Below are positions 1-6,473 of a stretch of 14,460 bases of DNA, piece by piece. The position numbers were made by a program, and so were the translations under genes. Source of the stretch: Treponema sp. (GTDB lineage Bacteria > Spirochaetota > Spirochaetia > Treponematales > Breznakiellaceae). The stretch spans positions 1 through 14,460 of the forward strand of contig JAIWNU010000089.1 in the NCBI GenBank assembly GCA_020216655.1. The letters are read 5' to 3'. Each line of letters starts with the position of its first letter. Positions within the stretch are counted from its first letter, which is position 1. A model generated the notes under the pieces. It had not been told where the DNA came from. It worked only from the letters and a program-made list of their open reading frames with translations, and did not search any database.

Positions 1-2
1 GG

Positions 3-713
3 CATAGCGGGTCAACATTGAGTCTTCCCGGACTGCATCTGCCTTCTATTCCGCTGCCATTCGGCAAACAGATCAGACTCAGCGGACAAATAGCAGAACA
101 AACAAGGCAAATCAGCGATTTTGACACCCTTAAAATACCCGGAACCGGCAAGGTAACCATCCATATTGGAAACACCCCTTCATTAAAGATCCGCGCCGAC
201 CAGGCTCTTTTGGAAAACATAACCACTGAACAGGAGGGCAAAACCCTCATTCTTTCACAAAAAAATGCCATCGGTTTTACCTTCAATACTCCTATTGAAT
301 TTGAAATAACAACCCCATCACTGCGCTCAATTTCTATTGCTGGTTCAGCAGCGGTAACCATTACGGATACCCTAAAAGGCAAAGATTTTTCTATAGAAAT
401 TGCCGGTTCTGGAGATATCCGCGCTCCGGTAGAGGTGGATAACCTGCATATTACGGTATTGGGGGCAGGAAATCTGAATATTTCAGGCCGAGCAGAAAGG
501 CTATCTCATAAAATTCTTGGTTCGGGGGACCTCAGGGGTGAAAATCTCAACGGTACCGAGGCATCCATTACCATTTTAGGTTCAGGAAACAGCGAGATAG
601 GAGTTTATAAGAATCTCGATGTTACCATTGCAGGTTCAGGGGATGTGATATATTCGGGAACCCCCAGCATTCAAAGCAAAACGCCGGGATCAGGAAAACT
701 CAGGTCCCGCTAG
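3..713 (+). CDS. Head-GIN (DUF2807) domain protein, N-terminus outside window
   Basis: The reading frame is open to the left edge of the window (first complete codon at 3), so the true start and any signal peptide probably lie upstream; a TTG at 18 is the first possible start inside. The visible ~236 residues match the DUF2807/putative auto-transporter adhesin head-GIN family: an opening stretch of the type FDTLKIPGTGKVTI, then a beta-rich region with repeated IAGSGD / VLGAGN / ILGSGD / ILGSGN / IAGSGD turns every 18-21 residues, as expected of a right-handed beta-helix with one glycine turn per rung. Such proteins are usually exported and attached to, or exposed at, the cell envelope; their biochemical role is not established. 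The last turn (TPGSGK) lies at the very C-terminus. It converges with uppP. Family assignment is fairly sure, function unknown. Confidence 0.75.
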   Translation, partial: HSGSTLSLPGLHLPSIPLPFGKQIRLSGQIAEQTRQISDFDTLKIPGTGKVTIHIGNTPSLKIRADQALLENITTEQEGKTLILSQKNAIGFTFNTPIEFEITTPSLRSISIAGSAAVTITDTLKGKDFSIEIAGSGDIRAPVEVDNLHITVLGAGNLNISGRAERLSHKILGSGDLRGENLNGTEASITILGSGNSEIGVYKNLDVTIAGSGDVIYSGTPSIQSKTPGSGKLRSR

Positions 714-724
714 AAAAGCGGGAC
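704..724. terminator. Hairpin between convergent genes, possible weak terminator
   Basis: A perfect 7-bp inverted repeat GTCCCGC / GCGGGAC with a 7-nt loop overlaps the stop codon of the head-GIN gene and sits 26 bp past the end of uppP. It reads the same on both strands, as expected of a shared terminator between converging genes. Neither side has a proper T-run after the stem, so efficient intrinsic termination is doubtful. Confidence 0.35.
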
Positions 725-749
725 AAAAGCGAGACCGGTTCATCAAACC

Positions 750-1571
750 CTATTTAAAAAAGAGGTGAAACAAGGCCTGATCGGCAAGAACCAAAGTACC
801 GAGTATACCCGTATAGAGGGCAAACCCCTTGAGGCTTTTGTTCTTGATAAGGTTGAGCATAAAGCGGACTGCGAAAATACCAACCACCGTAGCGGTTACT
901 GTACCAGCGATTATCGCAGGCAGCCCAATGCCGCCGAAGATGGTTTCCGTATCATGAGCTTTAAGCGCGGGGAGCAGATCCTTGAGCTGCAGTACAAAGG
1001 CACCAAGAATGGCAGGGATCGCCATAAGGAAGCTGAACCGGGCGGCAAATTCCCTGTTTAGACCAACGCCCAGGGCACCCGCAATGGTAGAACCGGAACG
1101 GGACACGGCGGGGAAAATAGCCACACCCTGTAAAGTGCCAATAAGCAGCGCATCGGTATACTTCATTTCCGTCTCGCCGCGGCCAGCGGTTTTGCGGGAT
1201 GAAAGGTATTCCGCCCCGACCAGGATTCCTGAAGTAACAAGGAAACCTATACCAAGAAAGGCACCGCTTGTAAAGGCATGTTCTATTGCATCTTTAAAGA
1301 CAAGGGCAATTACAATGGTCGGCAGGGTACCCAGGATAATAAGCCCCGTAAGCCGCTGAAAGGGCCGCCTCATCAACGCCCACACATCTTTCCATAATAC
1401 AATAAGAACTGCCACTAGGGTCCCCATATGGAGCAGGGTATCAAAAAGCAGCGCCGGTTCTGAAATCCCCATAATCTTTTGAGCTAGCACCAGGTGACCT
1501 GAACTGCTCACGGGGAGAAATTCGGTAAGGCCCTGCAAAAAACCCAAAAAAATTGCCTGTAAAATGCTCAT
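750..1571 (-). CDS. uppP: Undecaprenyl-diphosphatase UppP (BacA)
   Basis: Integral membrane phosphatase that converts undecaprenyl diphosphate to the monophosphate, recycling the lipid carrier of peptidoglycan synthesis; overexpression in other bacteria gives bacitracin resistance. At 273 residues it has the family's usual length. Two signature regions are visible: residues 13-27, QGLTEFLPVSSSGHL, carrying the (E/Q)xxxE acidic pair (Q13, E17) and H26; and residues 154-162, PAVSRSGST, with the catalytic arginine R158. The usual second residue of that motif is glycine (PGxSRSxxT), here alanine. The rest is strongly hydrophobic with several membrane segments. The ATG start is supported by AAGGAG about 9 nt upstream. 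A good -35 hexamer (TTGACA, complement of 1617-1622) lies upstream but no convincing -10 accompanies it. Divergent from the RsuA-type gene. Confidence 0.96.
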   Translation of the reverse strand: MSILQAIFLGFLQGLTEFLPVSSSGHLVLAQKIMGISEPALLFDTLLHMGTLVAVLIVLWKDVWALMRRPFQRLTGLIILGTLPTIVIALVFKDAIEHAFTSGAFLGIGFLVTSGILVGAEYLSSRKTAGRGETEMKYTDALLIGTLQGVAIFPAVSRSGSTIAGALGVGLNREFAARFSFLMAIPAILGAFVLQLKDLLPALKAHDTETIFGGIGLPAIIAGTVTATVVGIFAVRFMLNLIKNKSLKGFALYTGILGTLVLADQALFHLFFK

Positions 1572-1695
1572 GAAAAGCTTCTCCTTGTGTTATTCTCAGG
1601 CTACTGTAGCGAATAATGTCAAAAGATTAAAGACAACCGAATCAGGTGATGGGTTTCGCATTGACCGCCATCAAGGCAGCCAGTAGAATACAGCC

Positions 1696-2421
1696 ATGGC
1701 AAAACTCACCGCCGTAAAAGTCCTCCAGAGCCAAGGCTTTGGCAGCCGCGCAGAATGCACCGCCATAATAAAAGAAAAGAGGTTACAGATTGATGAACGG
1801 CCGGTGACAAATCCTGATGAACTTTTAAATTGCGAGGCTATAAAGTCTATTAGAATAGATAACACAGACTGGCCCTATTACGAAAAACTCTACCTTGTGC
1901 TGAATAAGCCGGCGGGCTGGGAATGTTCCCAAAAGCCAAGCCACCATCCTTCGGTTTTTGAACTTTTTCCGCCCCAGTTTGTTCGCCGGGGTATACAAAG
2001 CGCAGGCCGGCTCGACTGGGATACCGAGGGACTTCTCATTTTTACCGACGACGGACAGTGCATCCACGGACTCACCAGTCCCAAAAAACTAGTATCGAAA
2101 ACCTATAGGGCGGCTACGGCTCGGCCGGTCACCGATTCTTTTCTCGCTGCCCTCCGAGAGGGGGTTCTCCTGCGGGACGAAGCGAACGCGACAGCAGCAT
2201 TAGAATGCAGAAAAATCTCAGATTACGATATTGAACTTGTAATTGATGAAGGGAAATACCACCAGGTGCGCCGCATGATTGCCGCCGCGGGAAACCACTG
2301 CGTTCGCTTAGAACGGACCGCCGTCGGCGGCCTGCGGCTCGAGGATTTACACATAGAGCGGGGCCAATGGTGCTACCTCTCTGTCGAACTCCTGGCCGCC
2401 GCCGGCTACCAGCCTCGCTGA
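1696..2421 (+). CDS. rsuA: RsuA/RluE-family pseudouridine synthase
   Basis: Isomerises a specific uridine of ribosomal RNA to pseudouridine. The closest remembered match is RsuA (16S rRNA, position 516 in E. coli), shown by the collinear blocks LVLNKPAGWECS (67-78), GRLDWDTEGLLIFTDDGQ (104-121), HGLTSPKKLVSKTY and EGKYHQVRRMIAAAGN (185-200). D107 in GRLD is the catalytic aspartate. Residues about 4-45 form an S4 RNA-binding domain (QGFGSRAECTAIIKEKRLQID), giving the S4 plus synthase architecture of RsuA, RluB, RluE and RluF. Length 241 residues fits RsuA. The start ATG has only a weak, distant purine stretch (AAGGCAG, ~20 nt upstream), so translation may be modest. RluE-type 23S specificity cannot be excluded from sequence alone. 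GC content is visibly high in its 3' half. Confidence 0.87.
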   Translation: MAKLTAVKVLQSQGFGSRAECTAIIKEKRLQIDERPVTNPDELLNCEAIKSIRIDNTDWPYYEKLYLVLNKPAGWECSQKPSHHPSVFELFPPQFVRRGIQSAGRLDWDTEGLLIFTDDGQCIHGLTSPKKLVSKTYRAATARPVTDSFLAALREGVLLRDEANATAALECRKISDYDIELVIDEGKYHQVRRMIAAAGNHCVRLERTAVGGLRLEDLHIERGQWCYLSVELLAAAGYQPR

Positions 2422-2455
2422 CATCACCGCCGGCTGCTGGCCTGCATGTGTCCAA

Positions 2456-2490
2456 CAAAAAGGGGAACCGTATCCCAGCTCCCCTTTTGT
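2456..2490. terminator. Bidirectional intrinsic terminator shared by rsuA-like gene and xylA
   Basis: AAAAGGGGA (2458-2466) pairs perfectly with TCCCCTTTT (2480-2488) around a 13-nt loop, and the flanking ACA/TGT can extend the stem past one bulged A. The stem base gives a T-run on either strand (CCCCTTTTGT on plus, CCCCTTTTTGTTGG on minus). It ends 8 bp from the xylA stop codon and 35 bp after the stop of the plus-strand gene, so one element ends both convergent transcripts. Confidence 0.85.
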
Positions 2491-2497
2491 CAAAATT

Positions 2498-3841
2498 TTA
2501 CAGCCCCAGGAGGTACTGGTTCAGCAGGTTCTCCAGCCGTTCCTGTTTGCCGCTGGTAAAGCCCGCACTGCCGTATTCCTTTGCAAGAGCTGCCAGTTCT
2601 TCGAACTTCATCTGGCCCTTTTCGAACCGGGCCCCATCACCAGAATCAAAGGATGCATAGCGCTGCTTTACAAAGGCCGCATATTTACCATCCTGAATAA
2701 TCCGATGGGCTACTTCAAGGCCGACCGCAAAGGCATCCATACCACCGATGTGGGCTTCGAACAGATCCGTTGGATCTACCGAGTTGCGGCGAATGTGGGC
2801 ATCAAAATTGAGTCCTCCGGTGGTGAAGCCGCCAACCTTAAGGATGGTGAGCATGGCTAGACTGGTTTCATAATAGCTCATGGGGAACTGGTCCGTATCC
2901 CAGCCGTTCCGCGGATCTCCCCGGTTTGCATCGACTGAGCCGAAGAGGCCCAGAGCGGCGGCAGTTTCCAGTTCATGGTGGAAATCGTGGCCCGCCAGTT
3001 CCGCATGGTTCGCTTCGATATTCATGCGGAAGTCTTTTTCCAGGCCATACTGTTTCAGGAAGCCCGCCACGGTTTCCACATCAAAATCATACTGGTGCTT
3101 GGAGGGTTCCATCGGCTTGGGCTCAATATAGAAGACACCCTTAAAGCCGCGGCTGCGGGCATAGTCTCGGGCCATAACAAGGAAGCGGCCCATATGTTCC
3201 TTTTCCCGTTTCAGGTCCGTATTAAGGAGAGACATGTAACCTTCGCGGCCGCCCCAGAAGGTATAGCCCTGACCGTCTAGCTCAATGGTTGCATCGATGG
3301 CAGCCTTTACCTGGGCGGCCGCATGGCTCACCACCGCAAAGTCCGGATTGGTAGCCGCACCGTTCATAAAACGGGGATTGGAAAAGAGGTTTGCTGTTCC
3401 CCAGAGGAGCTTTACACCGGTAGCCTTCTGCCGTTCCTTGGCCTTTGCCACAATGCTCATCAGGTTTTTCTCACTTTCCGCCGGCGTTGCACCTTCGGGA
3501 GCAATATCCCGGTCGTGGAATGCATAGAACTCAGCCCCGAGCTTGGTAATAAACTCAAAAGCCGCATCCAGCTTGTGTTCTGCCAACTGCATGGGATCCT
3601 TAGCATCCTGTTTCCAGGGCTGCTTTTGGGTGCCTGCGCCGAACATATCAGTTCCGTCGCCGCAGAAGCTGTGCCAGTAAGCTACGGCAAAACGGAGGTG
3701 CTCCTTCATTGTCTTGCCGCCGATCTTCTTGTCCGGATCATAATACTTGAAGGCCAAGGGATTATCACTTTTTGGTCCTTCATACTTGATCTTACCGATA
3801 CCGGGAAAATATTCCTTGTTCCCTACAAAATAGTCCGCCAT
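2498..3841 (-). CDS. xylA: Xylose isomerase XylA
   Basis: Cytoplasmic, metal-dependent isomerase converting D-xylose to D-xylulose (many also act on D-glucose). The 447-residue length and the N-terminal extension before the barrel place it in the class II (long) xylose isomerases. Catalytic and metal residues are all visible: H109 and D112 in [16 protein letters not shown] context ([12 protein letters not shown]), the WGGREGY block (196-202), E240 and K242 in [18 protein letters not shown]276 and H279 in [18 protein letters not shown]304 in SVDANRGD, D315 and D317 in WDTDQFP, and D347 in GGLNFDAH. It is the second gene of xylBA, 13 nt after the xylB stop, with a strong GAGGAGG ribosome-binding site filling that gap. 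A bidirectional terminator follows directly. Nothing is missing. Confidence 0.98.
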   Translation of the reverse strand: MADYFVGNKEYFPGIGKIKYEGPKSDNPLAFKYYDPDKKIGGKTMKEHLRFAVAYWHSFCGDGTDMFGAGTQKQPWKQDAKDPMQLAEHKLDAAFEFITKLGAEFYAFHDRDIAPEGATPAESEKNLMSIVAKAKERQKATGVKLLWGTANLFSNPRFMNGAATNPDFAVVSHAAAQVKAAIDATIELDGQGYTFWGGREGYMSLLNTDLKREKEHMGRFLVMARDYARSRGFKGVFYIEPKPMEPSKHQYDFDVETVAGFLKQYGLEKDFRMNIEANHAELAGHDFHHELETAAALGLFGSVDANRGDPRNGWDTDQFPMSYYETSLAMLTILKVGGFTTGGLNFDAHIRRNSVDPTDLFEAHIGGMDAFAVGLEVAHRIIQDGKYAAFVKQRYASFDSGDGARFEKGQMKFEELAALAKEYGSAGFTSGKQERLENLLNQYLLGL

Positions 3842-3854
3842 TTTTGGCCTCCTC

Positions 3855-5342
3855 TTATCGATATAAGGGGCTCAGAGCCCCCAAATAGGTTGAATAGGTC
3901 GCATACGCCTGGTCGTAAACCTTAACGCTCAATGGATCAGGTTCGATAACCTGACCGCCTTCCAGCTGTACATGGGCATTACATAAATCCTTTATGGTTG
4001 ATGAAAGTCCGGCGGCGGTTTCGAGGCACCACAGGGCCTGTATTGCAGCCCCCATGGCAGCGGCTTCATCCCCCACAGGGATACGGACCGGCAGGTTCAT
4101 AATGTTTGCCACCATGGTCCGCCAGAGCGGACTCTTGGCACCGCCGCCGATAAGCCTGATCTCCTGGGCCTTGAAATTGAGGGCCTTAAAGGACTCTAGC
4201 CCTATCCGCATACCGAAAATAGCGGACTCCATAGCCGCCCGGGCTAGGTTTTCCCTGCTAAAATTGGCAGCGGTAATACCGTTCACACTGGCCCTACCGT
4301 TGGGGAGGTTCGGGGTGCGCTCACCGTTAAAGAAGGGTAGAATTACAATCCCATCTGCTCCGATCGGCGCAGTTGCGGCGGCACTATCAAAGGAACGAAC
4401 ATCCATACCAAAGAGGCTTCTCCATTCCTCAGTCGCCACAGTACAGTTCATGGTACAAAGCAAGGGCAGCCAGCCCCCTGTGGAAGAACAAAAGGCGGCC
4501 AGATTACCTTGGGGATCAACCACGGGTGTATCAGAATATCCATAGAGGGTGCCTGACGTACCAAGACTCATGGTGAGGAACCCATCTTGCACCGTTCCAG
4601 TCCCAATAGCACCCATCATGTTGTCCCCGCCGCCAGAAGCAACAAGGGCTCCCTGGGGAATACCGAATTCGTCAGATGCCTTTTTGCTGACCAAGCCTGC
4701 ACTCTGGTTGCTTTCTATCAATCTGGGTAAATAGTGGATAAGATTCGGATCGATAAGATCACAGATTTTTTTTGACCAACGACGTTTACGGATATCAAAA
4801 AGGGCCGTTCCGGAGGCATCACCGTACTCAGCCACATATTCACCGGTTAGCAAATAATTAATATAATCATGGGGCAACAGTACATGACGGAGCCGGGCAA
4901 ATTGTTCAGGCCGGTGTTTTTTAAGCCATAAGATTTTGGGAGCCGTATAACCGGGAAGCATTAAAAGGCCTGTCTCTGCTAGCAGGGCCGCTTCGCCTCC
5001 TGCCGCAGCGGTAAGCTCGGCACATTCTGCGGCAGTAGCCGTATCACACCATAGTTTAACCGAATAAAGGGGCTTACCTTCCTCATCAAGGGGAACAAAA
5101 CCATGCTGCTGGCCCGAAACACCAAGAGCAACGATGGTGGCACGAAGGTCCCGGTCTATGGCGGTGAAACAGGCCTTGAGGGCGCTCTCATACCAATCCG
5201 CTTCCTGCTCCCTGCTTCCATCATTTCGAGCAGTCATCTGCAGCGGTGCCTGGGATCGGGCTACCACTGTTTTTTTCTCATAATCATACAAAATAACCTT
5301 GCAGCTCTGGGTTCCCAGATCAATCCCGCACACTGTTTTCAT
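3855..5342 (-). CDS. xylB: Xylulokinase XylB
   Basis: FGGY-family sugar kinase that phosphorylates D-xylulose to xylulose 5-phosphate, the entry point to the pentose phosphate pathway. The 495-residue length is normal. Visible motifs: N-terminal phosphate-binding [11 protein letters not shown] (6-16, with D8), SGQQHG (76-81) for substrate contact, [12 protein letters not shown] (236-247) with catalytic base D240, SLGTSGT (259-265), and the C-terminal adenosine-site block [19 protein letters not shown] (398-416). Adjacent xylA on the same strand supports xylulose as the substrate over other FGGY substrates. The ATG start is backed by GGAGGG 7 nt upstream. It is the first gene of the operon, so kinase precedes isomerase. 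Transcription probably starts in the gap shared with the divergent AraC-type gene, next to two direct repeats. Confidence 0.96.
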   Translation of the reverse strand: MKTVCGIDLGTQSCKVILYDYEKKTVVARSQAPLQMTARNDGSREQEADWYESALKACFTAIDRDLRATIVALGVSGQQHGFVPLDEEGKPLYSVKLWCDTATAAECAELTAAAGGEAALLAETGLLMLPGYTAPKILWLKKHRPEQFARLRHVLLPHDYINYLLTGEYVAEYGDASGTALFDIRKRRWSKKICDLIDPNLIHYLPRLIESNQSAGLVSKKASDEFGIPQGALVASGGGDNMMGAIGTGTVQDGFLTMSLGTSGTLYGYSDTPVVDPQGNLAAFCSSTGGWLPLLCTMNCTVATEEWRSLFGMDVRSFDSAAATAPIGADGIVILPFFNGERTPNLPNGRASVNGITAANFSRENLARAAMESAIFGMRIGLESFKALNFKAQEIRLIGGGAKSPLWRTMVANIMNLPVRIPVGDEAAAMGAAIQALWCLETAAGLSSTIKDLCNAHVQLEGGQVIEPDPLSVKVYDQAYATYSTYLGALSPLYR

Positions 5343-5370
5343 CCCATTTCCCTCCGCACTATCGTCTTGC

Positions 5371-5399
5371 TATAGACAACATAGGTTATTACAGGTCAA
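5371..5399 (-). promoter_or_regulatory. Predicted xylBA promoter
   Basis: Read on the minus strand: -35 TTGACC (complement of 5394-5399), 17-bp spacer, then a weak -10 TCTATA (complement of 5371-5376; TATAGC two bases further on is an alternative). The -35 matches consensus at five of six positions while the -10 is poor, as in activator-dependent promoters. The TATTGATA direct repeats lie 15 bp upstream of the -35. Confidence 0.5.
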
Positions 5400-5413
5400 A
5401 GCTCCATATACGC

Positions 5414-5441
5414 TATTGATAAAAGATATCTATTATTGATA
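5414..5441. promoter_or_regulatory. Direct-repeat operator, probable AraC-type regulator binding site
   Basis: TATTGATA occurs at 5414-5421 and again at 5434-5441, a spacing of exactly 20 bp (about two helical turns, same DNA face), with a GATATC palindrome in between. AraC/XylR-family proteins typically bind direct repeats spaced about 21 bp. Relative to the predicted xylB start the repeats lie near -50 to -77, suited to activation. Relative to the AraC-type gene they cover its putative -35 and -10, suited to autorepression. Confidence 0.6.
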
Positions 5442-5445
5442 TTTT
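5416..5445 (+). promoter_or_regulatory. Predicted promoter of the AraC-type gene, possibly leaderless
   Basis: TTGATA (5416-5421) and TATTTT (5440-5445) are separated by 18 bp. A start 6-7 bases after the -10 would fall on or next to the ATG at 5452, giving a leaderless transcript; consistent with this, no Shine-Dalgarno sequence precedes the ATG. The hexamers are imperfect and the region is AT-rich, so chance matches are possible. Confidence 0.4.
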
Positions 5446-5451
5446 ATTCGT

Positions 5452-6312
5452 ATGACCATTAAAGATGCGGTCTATGTATATCGGCTTGTCGGCGGAGACA
5501 GGCTATCCTGGCATGGCCGCTACCATACCCATGGACCAAACGACTATGAATTTCACATTTTTCTCGAAGGCCAGGGGGCCTTTCTCCTTAACAGAACCCG
5601 TTACCGGATAGAAGGGAACCGTCTTTTTTTAACCCGCCCCCGGGAATTCCATTCCATACTGCCCGAAGCCCTGGAAAAACCTATCAGTTACTATGCCTTT
5701 TTATTCGAGGTCGACCCTCTGCTCGCGGAGGATCAAAAAGCCTTAGAACTCATCAGGAGATCAGAACAAACTCAGCAAAAGGGTGTAGTAATCGAAGGAA
5801 GAACAAGATTTCTTTTAGAAGAACTTTATTTTCTCTCCCGAGCCAAGGAAGCGGCTAACAATAGAGCCGCTGAATATCTATTATTGAGCCTTATTTATCA
5901 GTGGTACAACAATGGGAACGAGCTAATGGATGAAGCTTCAGGTTCTGACATCAACCTGGAAACATCAGGACATTCGCACAAAAAGAATGACCACATAGAA
6001 CGGGCCCTGCAGCGCATGGAAAAATCTATTCAGGAAAAAATGAACACCAAGGACCTCGCCGAAGAAATCGGCCTTTCAGAAGAACACTTCATTCGGCTTT
6101 TTCGGAAGCATCTTGGAATGTCTCCGTTTCAGTATTTTACCCGCCTTAAAGTAGAAGCAGCCAGCGCCTACCTAGTGGAATCTTTTATGCCGATTAAAAC
6201 TATTTCCGACTACTTTGGTTTTGAAAATCCCTTCCATTTTTCCCGGGTGTTCAAAAAGTGTACCGGCCTGTCCCCGCACCAATACCGAAAAACCTATAGC
6301 CAGCGCGTTTAA
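5452..6312 (+). CDS. AraC-family transcriptional regulator, probable xylose regulator
   Basis: A 286-residue regulator with an N-terminal cupin-like sugar-sensing half (about 15-95, including HGRYHTHGPNDYEFHIFLEGQG with its histidines and acidic residues) and a C-terminal AraC/XylS double helix-turn-helix domain (about 185-283). Helix-turn-helix 1 is near 199-219 (NTKDLAEEIGLSEEHFIRLF) and helix-turn-helix 2 near 247-270, followed by the family signature FHFSRVFKKCTGLSPHQYR (261-279). It is transcribed divergently from xylBA across 109 bp that carry two direct repeats, so it most likely activates xylBA in response to xylose or a derivative and may control itself. It is unlike E. coli XylR, which has a periplasmic-binding-protein-like sensor. 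No ribosome-binding site precedes the ATG and no better start lies downstream. The inducer is an inference from position only. Confidence 0.9.
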   Translation: MTIKDAVYVYRLVGGDRLSWHGRYHTHGPNDYEFHIFLEGQGAFLLNRTRYRIEGNRLFLTRPREFHSILPEALEKPISYYAFLFEVDPLLAEDQKALELIRRSEQTQQKGVVIEGRTRFLLEELYFLSRAKEAANNRAAEYLLLSLIYQWYNNGNELMDEASGSDINLETSGHSHKKNDHIERALQRMEKSIQEKMNTKDLAEEIGLSEEHFIRLFRKHLGMSPFQYFTRLKVEAASAYLVESFMPIKTISDYFGFENPFHFSRVFKKCTGLSPHQYRKTYSQRV

Positions 6313-6328
6313 CTTGTTCGCAAGTTTT
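6311..6328 (+). terminator. Possible weak terminator after the AraC-type gene
   Basis: AACTTG (6311-6316) and CAAGTT (6321-6326) pair across a stable TTCG tetraloop and are followed by two more T residues. It overlaps the stop codon. The stem is only 6 bp and AT-rich and the T-run is short, so termination may be inefficient. Confidence 0.4.
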
Positions 6329-6434
6329 ACGGCCTCTACTATCGCGTTGCGGTACCGCAGGACTTATTCACAGCCCGTATAGCTTTCTAGCAAATTTGGC
6401 TATCTTTGTTGTTGTGCTGCGGTACGCAAATCTT

Positions 6435-6463
6435 TTGTATTTTCCCCTATCTGCCGATATACT
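6435..6463 (+). promoter_or_regulatory. Predicted promoter of the hybrid kinase gene
   Basis: TTGTAT (6435-6440), 17-bp spacer, TATACT (6458-6463; five of six consensus bases). The expected transcription start at about 6470 is only a few bases before the ATG at 6474, predicting a nearly leaderless mRNA. No Shine-Dalgarno sequence is present, which agrees. Confidence 0.45.
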
Positions 6464-6473
6464 TAAAATCACT

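Noticed and set aside
982..1359. Open frame opposite uppP
   Set aside because: Arginine/proline-rich shadow of the true gene on the other strand, with no motif.
2880..3527. Several open frames opposite xylA
   Set aside because: They run antisense to a clearly conserved gene, have no ribosome-binding sites or recognisable motifs, and arise from its codon bias.
6396..6473. Longer N-terminus for the hybrid kinase from TTG 6396
   Set aside because: The extra 26 residues are not part of any receiver fold, overlap the predicted promoter and have no ribosome-binding site.
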